From Meghimatium bilineatum (taxonomy: Eukaryota > Mollusca > Gastropoda > Stylommatophora > Philomycidae): a DNA stretch of 64,000 nt. Below, in pieces: positions 47,905 to 58,380 of the stretch. The notes beneath the pieces are model-generated. The model saw nothing but the letters and a program-made list of their open reading frames with translations, did not search any database and had not been told where the DNA came from. The position numbers and the translations under genes were made by a program. The DNA lies in NCBI GenBank assembly GCA_034231615.1, contig CM067298.1:9662140-9726139 (forward strand). The letters run 5' to 3'. Within the stretch, counting starts at the first letter, position 1, and the number at the start of each line of letters is the position of its first letter.

Positions 47905-48240
47905 TATAGTAGAAACTCAATTATCCGAATTAATTGGAAATCGGGTCGATTCGGATAAAATTAAATTCGGATAACTGGGTATAGGTCTGGAATGAAACAA
48001 AACAGTGTGCATACATACAATCGTACATTGAAATGAACTGAATGTTATTGATAAAAGTGCAGTAATATGTTAGTAACTATGCATTGCAAATAAACTACAT
48101 AGTAAAGGCTCGTACGCACTGCCCCGGGACCTCTCTACCGTGTCCGCTAACGCTCTAGCTCTAAAATTATTCCACCCAAATTCGATTCGGATAATTTGGG
48201 ATTCGGTTAACTGGGATCGGATAATCAGATTTCTACTATA
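47905..48240. mobile_element. Pogo/Tigger-like MITE with long inverted repeats
   Basis: The left end TATAGTAGAAACTCAATTAT and the complement of the right end TATAGTAGAAATCTGATTAT pair over about 50 bp with indels, including CGATTCGGATAA blocks. Each end is bordered by TA. TA targets and ends of the form AGTAGAAACTC...ATTATCCG are typical of pogo/Tigger elements. At 332 bp it encodes no transposase. Confidence 0.85.
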
Positions 48241-48364
48241 TCTATTATCCTTCAGTGCCAAAGACAGTGCATATGGCAGAAAGAAGAGTTCCTCAGTTCG
48301 AGTCATGTGATGTTACTTTGTTTAATTCTTGTATGTTATTCGATAATAAATAATGAATATCGAT

Positions 48365-48960
48365 ATAGTATTAAAAAGGTCCACCAATTCAAATATCTAG
48401 GTACAACAATTACAGCAGATGGAAGAAGTTCAACAGAAATAAGATGCAGAATAGGACAGACAAAAACAACATTCAGAAAAATGAAAAATATAATGTCTAG
48501 TATGACCTTGTCATTAGAGTTGAGAAAGAGAGTTCTGCAGTGCTATATAACCCCTATACTAACATATGGATGCGAGTCTTGGACAATAAACAAACTGGAA
48601 AGTGGGAGATTGGAGGCAACAGAGATGTGGTTCTACAGAAGAATGCTGAGAATACCATGGACTGTCAGAAAAACTAATGTATCGGTGTTGAAAGAGTTAA
48701 ATGCGAAACGGACCTTCATAAACAATATAAGAAAAAGGCAATCTTCTTTTTTTGGCCACTTCATGAGACAGGCAAGTTTAGAGAACAGAGTCATAACAGG
48801 TAAGTTGAAGGCACCAGAGACAGAGGGCGACAACGTGAGAAAATATTAGACAGTTTGACAACCTGGCACAGAAAGGAAACAACAACGACTTTGATACACA
48901 ATACTGTGGATGGAGAGCCATGACCGCCTACGCCAGCCGGCATGGCACCTGATGATGACG
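48365..48960 (+). pseudogene. LINE family P, reverse transcriptase C-terminal fragment
   Basis: The plus strand contains HQFKYLGTTITADGR, SMTLSLELRKRVLQCYITPI, YGCESWT, EMWFYRRMLRIPW, FFGHFMRQ and, after one frameshift near 48830, a RQREKILDSL tail and the 3' end CACCTGATGATGACGATGAT. The catalytic palm is missing. The 5' break lies just right of the MITE at 47905-48240. Confidence 0.75.
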
Positions 48961-49139
48961 ATGATGTATGTTATTGAGAGCCATAATTGTACCCTCTTTA
49001 ATGTTTTTTCTCTGTGCGGGTAGTTACCAATAGGATATTTACAACATGGTATGCATTGGTTATTTATTCATCATTGCAATTATTGCAAAGTTTATATTAA
49101 ATATATAATTTCTTCTTGTTTTACATACAATTTAACCAT

Positions 49140-49200
49140 GCCAACGCATTCAATTCTCCTGACTACATCCTGCTAATATGCAGGAGTTTGAGAAAGAACG
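49140..49200 (+). mobile_element. SINE type 1, 3' end fragment
   Basis: CGCATTCAATTCTCCTGACTACATCCTGCTAAT-type text and GGAGTTTGAGAAAGAACG match the last 60 bp of the SINE. The tail is ATAAATAAAA instead of GAA repeats. Confidence 0.65.
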
Positions 49201-49214
49201 TAGATAAATAAAAC

Positions 49215-49680
49215 AATCAATTAAGTGTCATGCCAAGTGACATAAGCGATCATATACCCGTTGTCTCTTGCGTTGTTAATAAGTTCAGTTGGCGGATTTC
49301 TCGTGCGACAGTGACAACCATCCAGCAATTTCTCTCTCTGTCTTATCTGTCTCTTCTCCCCTTGATCTTTCCAGTGGTTACTAAATGTTCAAGTTTTGCT
49401 TTTCCCGTGACATGCTCTAAACATCTTGACTGTCTGCTTCTAACTTTTGCTACATTTTTTTACTCCAGCATCAATGATGACTTTTTCAGTAGTTTCTTCA
49501 GAAACCACATCTCAATTGCCCCCAGCTTACCATGTGCTGTTACGTTTCCCGCATTTTCTTCACATTCATAAAGAATAATTGCCTCGATATATATTTCTAT
49601 AGCACGTTTCACTAGCTTTTCCCTCAAACAAATGTCATTATCTGAGTAACCGTCTAACGTATTAATGCCTTTTTTTTGCA
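49215..49680 (-). pseudogene. LINE reverse transcriptase C-terminal fragment (P-like)
   Basis: Minus-strand frames show GAIEMWFLKKLLKKSSLM, RSRQSRCLEHV, GKAKLEHLVTTGKIKG and a 3' end with ATGATCGCTTATGTCACTTGGC. The order is as in family P. It is much diverged, with several stops. Confidence 0.6.
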
Positions 49681-49754
49681 TACGATGTTATTTTTGGTTA
49701 GATCTTTATATTTATGCATCATGTCCAAGTTTTATGAACGAATGAAATCCATTG

Positions 49755-49935
49755 ACCTTCTTCTTTTTCAGCGTTCATTCTCAAATTCCGACTGGATCTC
49801 TCTTGTAACAGGACAATGGTCCTACTAGATTTCTAGCAGGTTGAAGTCCAGACAGTGGAAATGTCGTGTCACCGTTTTATGTGCCAATGGCCTGACACAT
49901 CCGTCTTCGGTGGGAATATCCGTTGATCTTTATCG
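49755..49935 (-). mobile_element. SINE type 2 copy
   Basis: In minus orientation this is the same arrangement as 16305-16465. On the plus strand it reads TTCTTCTTTTTCAGCGTTCATTCTCAAATTC, then GGATCTC, GGACAATGGTCCT, CAGCAGGTTGAAGTCC and CTGACACATCCGTCTTCGG. The tail is interrupted. Confidence 0.7.
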
Positions 49936-50499
49936 GCACATTAATCAATGTGTTTCCTAGAAAAGAAATGTTACCACTTCATATTTTACACCAATCAGTG
50001 TTGCCACGTAGTTCTAGCAAAACCCGAGACACGGCCTTCCAAAAGTAACCCAAACCCACGGGCCGACCTTTAAATATTGTTCAGCTATTGTTCGATGAAT
50101 ACTCGTAATCTTCTTTTTAGAATTATGTTAAATATTTTTCCAGTATGCCTGACAAATGATATACCTCTATATTTTTATACCTCTTTTGCTGCTTTCCCCC
50201 TTCCAAATAGATATTATTACATCATTTTCCAATGTTCTGATGTTTCTTGTGTATTCCATATTTATATTAAACAGCACCTGTAACCATTTTACTCCCATAT
50301 CTTCCGCTGCATTGGTTAATTCGACTTGTATGTTATCAGGTCCTGGAGATGCATTTTATGGAGCTGTTTGTATGACGTTTTCTATTTCTGCTAACAATAT
50401 GTTTGGTTATATTTCTTTTGCAAATAAGGTCGTTCCATAATTGTCAACAACTGTACGGTTACACTTATAGAAGACATACTAGGTCATCCGAATAATAGA

Positions 50500-50679
50500 T
50501 GTTTCTGATAAATTAACAACCAATCTCGGCAGAATGAAGGACAAACCATCAGTCTTCCAATATTTCTCTTTCCCTTGAAACATATGATTCTCACATTTCT
50601 TCCAATAATCCATGGCCATATTAACAATGGCGACATTTGTAAGTATTTCAAGCATCGTTTAATTTTATTCTAACTGCAG
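50500..50679 (-). pseudogene. Sailor-like transposase 3, C-terminal fragment
   Basis: Minus-strand translation gives LEILTNVAIVNMAMDYWKKC, ENHMFQGKEKYWKTDGL and a degenerate end, aligned with LTNQALSNIHKDYWVKC and EDHVLRQEEEYWKKEGL of the intact gene. One frameshift is present. A LINE R fragment abuts it at about 50679. Confidence 0.75.
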
Positions 50680-51160
50680 ACTTAGAGAGAAGTATCCATG
50701 CTTACGAAAACATGATAATGACGTGTGTTGGGTATCTGTTACCGTGAACATAAGACTAATGTGTTTGTGCGTTACATAATTAATGTAACAGGGGGTCAAC
50801 AAGAACCACTGCTAACAATTGTGAAACTTCGTTAACACTGGTGGTGCGGGAACATGATGATACATTCCTCAAATGACAAGAGATATTCTTCAAGTTGCGG
50901 TGAAAATAAAACTCACGTGGAAGATAGGTAATGACGTTCCGTTGGTTCTACTGGATAACGACTGACACACTATCACTGTCAAGGTACGGTGGAGGGTAGA
51001 AGAAGACGAGGTGATGGTCAGAAAAGACATGGCTAGGTAATATATCGACTTGACAGAGTGTGAAGTTTCCAAATTCATCAGGATGGCAAAGGATAGAGAT
51101 GAGTGAAGATCTTTCTGCACCAAATATCCACACGACTTGACAGGTTATGGGTTTTATTAT
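50680..51160 (+). pseudogene. LINE family R, decayed C-terminal fragment with an insertion
   Basis: The copy starts at the TLTADLERSIHAYE region and continues through REHKTNVFV-like text to GTVEGGRRRG and an HDLTG end with an ATT-rich tail (51157-51170). A 76-bp Penelope-like 3' end interrupts it at 50893-50968. Multiple frameshifts are present. Confidence 0.65.
50893..50968 (-). mobile_element. Penelope-like element, 76-bp 3' end insertion
   Basis: The segment matches the last about 75 bp of the Penelope-like element at 27912-28540 (ACTCACGTGGAAGATAGGTA against ACTCACGTGAAAGACAGGTA). It sits inside LINE R between imperfect 13-bp repeats TCAAGTTGCGGTG and TCAAGGTACGGTG (two mismatches), the expected duplication from target-primed insertion. 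It is an extreme 5' truncation. Confidence 0.7.
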
Positions 51161-51189
51161 TATTATTATTCGGAGCTAAATGAACTGAA

Positions 51190-51490
51190 TAATTGACAGG
51201 CAGGTTTACAGAACATAGTCACAACAGGCAAAATTGAAGGCAACAGAGACAGAGGGCGACAACGTGAGAAAATATTAGACAGTTTGAAAGCCTGGCACGG
51301 AAAGGAAACAACAACGACCTTGATACATAATACTATGGACAGAGAGCTGACGTAACACGAGGCCATCTCCAGACAACTCTTTCACCCCTGACGCAAGGCA
51401 AACAAGGGACACAGCGTATAGATAGATAGATAGAAAGCTGCGGAGAGCCATGACTGCCTACGCTAGTCGGCATGGCACCTGATGATAATG
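51190..51490 (+). pseudogene. LINE family P, 3' end with a nested LINE G tail
   Basis: The segment aligns with 48.77-48.96 kb: GACAGAGGGCGACAACGTGA, ATTAGACAGTTTG and GATACATAATACTATGG, then the terminal GCCATGACTGCCTACGC and GATGAT tail. An 83-bp foreign piece splits it at about 51355-51435. Confidence 0.75.
51355..51435 (+). mobile_element. LINE family G, about 80-bp 3' end insertion
   Basis: The insert GGCCATCTCCAGACAACTCT ... AGGGACACAGCGTATA ends in (GATA)n and matches the reverse complement of 13982-14060. The repeats AGAGAGCTG and AGAAAGCTG (one mismatch) flank it as a target duplication in LINE P. Confidence 0.75.
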
Positions 51491-51544
51491 ATGAAATGAA
51501 CCAATAGATCTGAGTAAGGGAAGCTACTCTTAAAACAGAAAGAA

Positions 51545-51614
51545 ATGGCTTCCATATTACGGCGGCAGTCTTGTAACATTGTACAAAATTATAATAAGTT
51601 TTTACGTCATGTTG
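51545..51614 (+). CDS. Putative host gene, exon 1 (mitochondrial presequence-like)
   Basis: An ATG in good context (AAAGAAATGG) opens 23 codons ending in phase 1 at a donor GTAATT. The peptide begins MASILRRQSC and continues to FLRHV. It is basic (R6, R7, K18, R21), has no acidic residue and could form an amphipathic helix, as mitochondrial targeting peptides do. Its phase fits the exon at 54407. The protein family is not recognised. The model rests on splice signals and phase only. Confidence 0.4.
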
Positions 51615-51848
51615 GTAATTCAATTTATTTTAAAGTAATTACGTATAAGATATATAGGCTATATATAACTTACGGTCGCCCAATTTACATGTGTTCATGC
51701 CTATCCAAGCCTATTGACTCGATGCTATTTATTAGTATGTAGTGAAGTGTAGTATGTTTGTCTTGTGTTCAGTTCAGTCACTCAGTTATTATAAAATAAA
51801 TTGTTATTTATAATAAATTTGTAATTAATGGCAGTAATGCCACTAAAG

Positions 51849-51960
51849 TAGTAAATGCAACCACTGCGACATATCTGGCATTGAAACGACAGCTTAAGCT
51901 ACCACCCCTACGCTTAACGGCAAGTGTGAATGCGACCAACAATCATTCACCTGGGGAAAG
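51849..51960. mobile_element. LINE family Q, 3' UTR fragment
   Basis: The fragment matches the last about 110 bp of the Q element at 24812-27118 (GCGACATATCTGGCATTGAA, CCACCCCTACGCTTAACGGC, TTCACCTGGGGA). It is 5'-truncated, on the plus strand, and lies in the putative first intron of the host gene model. Confidence 0.75.
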
Positions 51961-51964
51961 ATGA

Positions 51965-53150
51965 CATTTTCATTGGATTTGGGCTTCAAGCACAATCTTT
52001 TATTTTTATCACAGCAGATGTTTTGGCATGCATGGACTAATTTACTAAATTAACAATTGCATGATGCAAACTGGGTCTTCAAGTGAGGAAATCTCACCAT
52101 TTTTGCCTTTAACTTTAAGCAGGCCATAGAAAGATATTTTTCACGCCAAGAAGCAAAGCAAACTTTGTGAGAGTTTTGTGTCTATATTTTATAATTTTAT
52201 AGGGTGTTTCATTTATTTGACCTTGGAGGAAAAAGCATGTATCTGACATCTGTCCAAAGCTACATTATTTTATTATTAAACTACATAAAACAAAGCCTAT
52301 ATTTAGGTCTTGGATACAATTTTCAAAATAGTGCCACATCATTATAAATACTATACTATACTATAGTTAGTCCTTGAAAATTGCAATTCAACGATACCTC
52401 AACCAAGTCTGTACATCCAACCACAAAATGTTATGAATTGTTTTGGAATTCTTTTGGCATCAAAATAATTTACATGGAACATATAGGAAAATATAAATAT
52501 AAAACTTGTGACCACAAAATGTAACAGCAGATAATTTCAGAATTATCTTTGTTATTCTCAATAATACAACACATAGGGCCTACTATACATTTTTTAATAA
52601 GCGGACAAATGCATCTGTTGATCTCATTTCTATAATTTACAGATGCACGAGGAACTAATTAATATTCAAAATGGCAGCTAATTAGCATATTTTAAAAAGC
52701 AAAACATAAATTATAAGCTATTAACCTTTAAGATCTGATTCGCTTATTCCACGTCCACTGTAGTTCTCTGATTACTTTATGCATTTGTTCCCAGAGGGAT
52801 CTAACCATATCTCACAATCACATGTGCGATCTTATGTCATTTCCGCCAGATTCATGTAGTAATAATGAAGCTAGGCCTTATTGTTTATATACATCGCTGG
52901 TAAACTCATTGAAACACTTGCCTTATGCATGAATATTTCCATGTGCTAATAGGTGGACAGTGCAGGTATCTTAACCAACAACTAAAATGATGAAAAATGT
53001 TTTTTTTGGGAGGCGAAATCCGTATCTATACGGAAAATCGGTACTAGTGCACAAATATGGCTGAAGTTGTATTTTCTGGATCACATTCACTCTCAGCACT
53101 ACTTACATTCTAGTGACAATTAGAATTGATTCTAATAGAGTTGCCCTTGT
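51965..53150. other. Putative intronic sequence, nothing recognised
   Basis: AT-rich DNA without tandem arrays or domain-bearing ORFs. It is notably less repetitive than the first 51 kb, in line with an intron of the model 51545-58519. Confidence 0.35.
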
Positions 53151-53154
53151 GTTG

Positions 53155-53411
53155 TTCAAAAGGGGAGCAAAGAATAATGTCACTGTTACCTGCCAGACAT
53201 ATTGTAAGAGGTGACTAAAGAAGTTGTGGGCAGGACAATTGGCTGTCCCATCTCAAGGATACTCAAATTGACCCATAGGCCATGTTGAAGTCAGATGTGT
53301 CAGGCCAAAAGGTTCAGATATTCCAGCAGAGCTGTAAATCATGACACAATGCAATCTGTTCTCTTGACTACATCTGCTGATCCGCAGGAGTTTGAGAACT
53401 AAAGCAGAAGT
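53155..53411 (+). mobile_element. SINE type 1, near full-length
   Basis: The copy runs from AAAAGGGGAGCAAAGAATA through GTAAGAGGTGACTAAAG and CAGATGTGTCAGGCC to GCAGGAGTTTGAGAACTAAAGCAGAAG. It is the best plus-strand copy of the family. The terminal (GAA)n is reduced to one or two triplets. Confidence 0.8.
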
Positions 53412-53434
53412 CAATTTGCTTGTTTGTATGTTAA

Positions 53435-53600
53435 AGTTTGTTCTCAAACTCCTGCTGGATCTCAATTGTAGTGTGACAAAAGCCATTCTAGATTTCCAGC
53501 AGGATGTAGTCCAGAGAATTGAGATGTGTTGTGCGACCGACTTGTGTGCCAATAGCCTGACACTTCAAACTTTGGTGGTGTTAAATTCATTCAAAACAAG
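53435..53600 (-). mobile_element. SINE type 2, tail to tail with the type 1 copy
   Basis: The segment starts GTTTGTTCTCAAACTCCTGC on the plus strand and continues through GGATCTCAATTG, CCAGCAGGATGTAGTCC and CCTGACACTTCAAACTTTGG. With 53155-53411 it makes an imperfect inverted repeat around a 20-bp spacer. Confidence 0.7.
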
Positions 53601-53760
53601 TATTTTGGATCACCAGGAATTACGAGTACTGAATTATTATTTTTCTAAGTACAATGGGTGGTTTCTTCAGAGCTTTCTTTTATATGCAGAAGACTCCAAC
53701 TTTCAACAGCATGCAATGCTTTGAGAACATGCCTCCTATACTTGATTGGGAACCATATTA
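53600..53760 (+). repeat. Dispersed repeat family X, partial copy 3
   Basis: GGGTGGTTTCTTCAGAGCTTTC, ACTCCAACTTTCAACAGCATG and GAGAACATGCCTCCTA follow the order of the other two X copies. Only about half of the unit is present. Confidence 0.45.
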
Positions 53761-53964
53761 TATGTGTGTTCCGATGTTGGTTCATCATTTATAAAAATTT
53801 TTTTTTATCTGATGAAGGCTTTGTAGTCAAAACATCATCTGTCTTTGTGTCTGTTAATATACCATGTTTACTATTGGTAACACCTTAAAAGGCAAATGGG
53901 TTAAGCAATTACAAAAGAGATCCTCAGTGATAATTTGGATAATAATTAAAATCACATTGTCTTA

Positions 53965-54275
53965 ATATGTCAAGAGAAGAAAACAAACAAAGAGGTTCTA
54001 AAAACACTTAATATGAAGAAAGAATTAATAAGAAAAATAAAGATAGGGCAAATAAAATATTTTCAACACATTAAAAGATATGACACCTTATTTAAGACCT
54101 TCCTTGGGGGTGCAGTCAAAGGGAAGAGAGCAAGAGGCAGGCAGAGATACAAGTGGGAGAGTAACATCACAGGATGGACATGTTACAGTTTAGCAGAGTG
54201 CACCACCAAAACAAGAGACAAGTTGGAGGTCTGTTGCAGCCAACCTTCATTGCGGAGATAGCACTTGATGATGAT
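53965..54275 (+). pseudogene. LINE reverse transcriptase C-terminal fragment
   Basis: The open stretch includes IKYFQHIKRYDTLFKT, GKRARGRQRYKWESNITGW and a TRDKLEV end, followed by GATGATGATGA. This is the GHIxRHD-GxRxRGRxRxxW end of a P- or R-type LINE. Palm and fingers are absent. It lies in the putative intron 1. Confidence 0.65.
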
Positions 54276-54406
54276 GAATAAGTCAAATGAATCCTAGCAG
54301 TGACTGAAATTGTTACAATTACTGTTATATTGCATGAATAATATATTTTTCCAGATGAAATGTGTATGTTATTATTGGTTATGTTTGAAATTGTCTTCAT
54401 TCTCAG

Positions 54407-54502
54407 TTAGCCGTACACTCCTCAGTGATTCAGTTATCAACATAGAAGGGTTCTTGAGACAAAGAATATACCTAACTGATGAACTTGGCCAAACCAAGAG
54501 AG
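54407..54502 (+). CDS. Putative host gene, exon 2
   Basis: The acceptor TTGTCTTCATTCTCAG opens 96 bp, phase 1 to phase 1, closed by a donor GTATAATT. The peptide SRTLLSDSVINIEGFLRQRI continues with YLTDELGQTKR. It is soluble and charged, with no low complexity. Joining to exon 1 gives a Val codon and joining to exon 3 gives an Asp codon, with no stop created. I do not recognise the family. Confidence 0.45.
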
Positions 54503-54819
54503 GTATAATTAGTTATTGCATCTTCAGTTTTTTTGTGTGAACTTGTTGATTTAGTGGCATAACATGTTTCTGGTGCTGTTTATCAATGTTTTTGTTGCCT
54601 TTTTTTTCAGCCATGATGTTATTATATTATGACTATTCACTAACTTCTTTTTGTGTTGTTTTCTGTAATTTTTCTGGTTATTTTGTCAAAGATGCATGTG
54701 TTTCAAAACTTCTCAAAATGGCTGGTCTATAGTGAGTTCTATCTGTCTTTTACTACTTGCTGTACACACTTAGATAAGTCTTATGGATAAACTCCATCTT
54801 GGCTGAAGCTCTTATTTGA

Positions 54820-55270
54820 TTTCATATATATTTGTTTGCAGGGTTGTTCTGTCGGGACAGTATGTCTCAATTGTTCATACTGGGGACAGTTTTTTTTTTC
54901 AAAATATATTCATAGATCTCTTCATCTGTTCAACAAGTGCACAGTGGTGTGGCACACAGCCGCATTCTTTGTATGTGTTTATTCAGTCTTGTCTCCTGTC
55001 CTCAGGTGAAGTATGTTTACCTGTGCCTATCGATTTAGATAGTGGCAGACATCTGATCATGCTATGTTCACTTCTTATGGATTGTATATCTCTCTTCTTG
55101 TCTTGATATGTGACTTCATTGTCTTCCTGCATACATTCTCCTCCTTCTTTGGCCAACTCTTAGTGAGCTAATTATGGGCAACTGACTGGCCAGCCCATAG
55201 AAGAAACATTTCAAGGATTCTCAAAATAGTTTCAACATTTAGATCATCTTTTAGGAATCATTTGTTCAAA
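54820..55270. other. Putative intronic sequence, nothing recognised
   Basis: AT-rich. The 96-residue frame at 54816-55106 (+) has an acceptor-like TTTGTTTGCAG at its start but no plausible donor and no domain, so I do not call it. Confidence 0.3.
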
Positions 55271-55271
55271 A

Positions 55272-55367
55272 TCACCTAATGTGGCACAATAACAAGAACT
55301 CGTCCAGTTGCACTCAAATATCACCTAATGTGGCACAATAACAAGAACTCGTCCAGTTGCACTCAAA
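55272..55367. repeat. 48-bp direct duplication
   Basis: Two adjacent and practically identical copies of a 48-bp unit beginning ATCACCTAATGTGGCACAAT. Confidence 0.9.
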
Positions 55368-55389
55368 ACCACAAGAAGACAATCATATA

Positions 55390-55920
55390 CAGATGGATCA
55401 GTCAACAGACAAACATATAAGTGCAGATGGGGTTTTATTTGCCTGCAAGAACACTAGAAAGGTGCTTGTAAAAACGTCTACCATCTCCACTGCAACATCA
55501 CATTGAGCATGCAAAATGGAAATAGAAGTGGCGGTGACTGCAGCACTCGGTTGGTGACTGAAATATCAACTCACATTGTGATACTTTCAGACTCCCAGAG
55601 GACGCTGCGGAAGATAAATAGAAAGGTGCATGTTAAGAAATGATTGGGTCACGTTACTGAACAACTCTGTTATCCAAAGTATTACATGGATATACTGACT
55701 TGTCCATGCAGGGGTCAGAGACAACAAAAGAGCAGACACATTGGCAGGCAATGCTGTGGTTGGTGACACAGTATTGAAAAGAGATAGAGCTGATATAATA
55801 AGGGAAGTCATTGATTTACTGCAGAGTGAAGACAGCGATGCTGAAGGTGATAACATGCACATACAAAGAATGACAGAAATGGGGTTGATCAGGGTTAAGG
55901 GAAGACAGTATGAGTAAGTA
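55390..55920 (+). pseudogene. LINE RNase H remnant
   Basis: Conceptual translation contains YTDGSVN, a later ILSDSQRTL block and GVRDNKRADTLAGNAV, the first, third and fourth conserved parts of LINE RNase H. A tail with RMTEMGLIRVKGRQYE follows. Stops and shifts occur between them. Its family differs from N and H. It lies in the putative intron 2. Confidence 0.6.
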
Positions 55921-56879
55921 ACTAGCAAGGATGCTGAACATCCCTAAAAAACATCAAATTGCATAGACACGGAGAAAATGTGCTGACTAAAGAAAGTGAA
56001 AAACACAGTCCAAACTCTTGACTATAAATGTGCCAACTATGATAGGGGATTTTATGCAAGAATTTATCATATCAGTCATCTGCGCGCACACAAGTGTGAG
56101 ACTGTTTGTCATTATTGCCTGTGATTGAGGGCTACTTAATCATCATCATCATGCCACGACCATGACCACCACCACCACCATAACTTCACAGACATGAGTA
56201 TTCCACTAACTTTAAGCAAATAGGCAGTTTTCTTCTTCTCTGTGTGGGAAGGCTCATAATTTTCATGGTTGCCATTACTGTGTGAATTGAAAAATGAACA
56301 TCATAATCATAATATAATCTAATATATATATATATATATAATATGCACCCATACATATATAAATAATACACATACAAATATACCTCTTGTCTAAAGTCAG
56401 TACTTAGATTTATGAAAGGTACCCACACAGAATACACAAGCATGTAAATGCATTCACACACAAGAATAAGTGCACATAACACAAAATGCAGATACATGCC
56501 TTGACATAGACAAGCACTCACATAAAGATATATATATTTGCATTCACATAATCATTTTCTCACATAAATACATGCAGTAACATTAAAATTCACACACATA
56601 TACATGTATTACCATAAACAATCATTCCCGTGAAGATATTCACATGCATTACTATAAAACATGCGTATGTACACATACAAATGTGTGACATAAAGTAGTT
56701 GTATGGATACATCGAACCATATAACAAAATATGCCTATACAAATATATGTGTGGGCACTCATCTGTTAGCAAAACAATAACAATAACATATTGATGAAAC
56801 ACAACAGTAGCAAAAGTAGAGATGTTAATGAAGAAAGAAATTTGTAAAATCAAGTATAGCAATGCATAATGGATAATAA

Positions 56880-57320
56880 TAATAATAATGCATCTTTTCA
56901 TATTCATCCTTCTAAGACATTCTTCATTAGTAATCTTTGCTGTCCAAGGAAAGCGTAACATTCTTTGAATGAACCACATTTCTGCTGCCTCCAATGGTTT
57001 TTGTGATGTCTTATTTATTGTCCATGCTTCACTTCCATAGAGTAGCACTGGTTCAATGTAGCATTTGATGACACATTTTCTAGTATCCATCGATATTGAC
57101 TTGTTGCATAGGATATTTTTCATTTTATGGAATGCTGCTTTTGCTTGTCCTATTCTGCTTATAATTTCGGTCTTGCATTTACCATCTGAAGTTATTAATG
57201 TTCCTAAATATTTGAAACTATTCACCTGTTTTAAGTTTATCTCATTTAATACTTTTTTACTATTTGGTGGGGTACTATTTCCTTATGTTATCATTGTCTC
57301 TTATCTTTTTATGTTTAAAC
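56880..57320 (-). pseudogene. LINE reverse transcriptase C-terminal fragment
   Basis: The minus strand carries VNSFKYLGTLITSDGKCKTE, ISRIGQAKAAFHKMKNILCN, YIEPVLLYGSEAWTIN, EMWFIQRMLRFPWTAK and NEECLRRMNMKR, then an ATT repeat tail at 56877-56890. It resembles family P and is uninterrupted over about 115 codons. The palm is missing. Confidence 0.75.
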
Positions 57321-57329
57321 TAAGACATA

Positions 57330-58370
57330 TGGTAGAGCATATTAAATGATTGGTATGTTCACTTGTGGACAAGTGAATATTTGTATATATTTGTATGTAT
57401 GTTTATATATGTGTGTGTGTGTGTACGTGCCTGCCTGCCTGCGTGCGACTCTCTCTCGTATTATTTTTTTTCTAATTAATCATCTATTTCTGATGCTATC
57501 ATCTACTAATTCCCCTGCTTATTTCCTCACCTCCCACGCCCATAATCTCAATGTCTATTGGTAGCACCATGCTACTAATTTTATACATCAAATATGTCAC
57601 ATTTTAAAATATTTCCATATTTCTTTCCCCAAATATTGTCATCATTGCAACCTCCCCCCTCCTCCCTCCATTCTCAACATTGCTTATAGGTGGCCCCCAA
57701 CTCTGCTTTTGTCCTCGTTGTTTTCCACATACACAATACTTAGTTTGTGCGTGCGGTCTGTGTTTTCTTTTTTCATTTTTATGTTGAGCTTTCATTTGAT
57801 CGGATTTATCACATTCATTCATCACTCTTGGAATCTAATTTTCTTTAAACTAAGTAAATTTCTGTCTGTCATTCGTGCATAATCATTGCGAACAAACATA
57901 ATTTAGCATCTACTAAACCTGCCTCATCATTTGGTATATCTTGCTGTAAGAAACACATCTCCAAATAATCACATTTATATTTTAATATTTCAAGTTTATA
58001 TGTTCCGTGAAAAAGGTCCCAGCTGGATTTCAACGTAGAAAAAAGTTCTTGCTCTTTTGTTTATTGCTATTTATTTATTTTTTACATTGATAGTAAGGCT
58101 TTAACAATAACCGTAGTACTTTAGGTAGTATTTATCGCTTATTTGTTTGGTTACTGCAGCACTCTCCACTTTGTCAGATATCCTCTGACATTTTGGTTAT
58201 TTATATTTATCAAACTAGGTGGTTTGAACACCGACCATTCACATTTTGCTGCCAATATGATTGATAGGATTAGTTGCACCTCAAAATTAAACAATAGTTT
58301 AATAGCACTGTCCTGTACAAGATACATTTCAATTCAAATGTTAATTTTACAATTTCGTGATTTGTGTGTC
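57330..58370. other. Putative intronic sequence, nothing recognised
   Basis: AT-rich with a short TG/TATG run near 57380-57430. No transposon domain is visible. Confidence 0.35.
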
Positions 58371-58380
58371 TATTTGCCAG

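Noticed and set aside
54816-55106. Additional exon of the host gene
   Set aside because: An acceptor-like TTTGTTTGCAG is present, but there is no convincing donor and the frame has no protein-like features.
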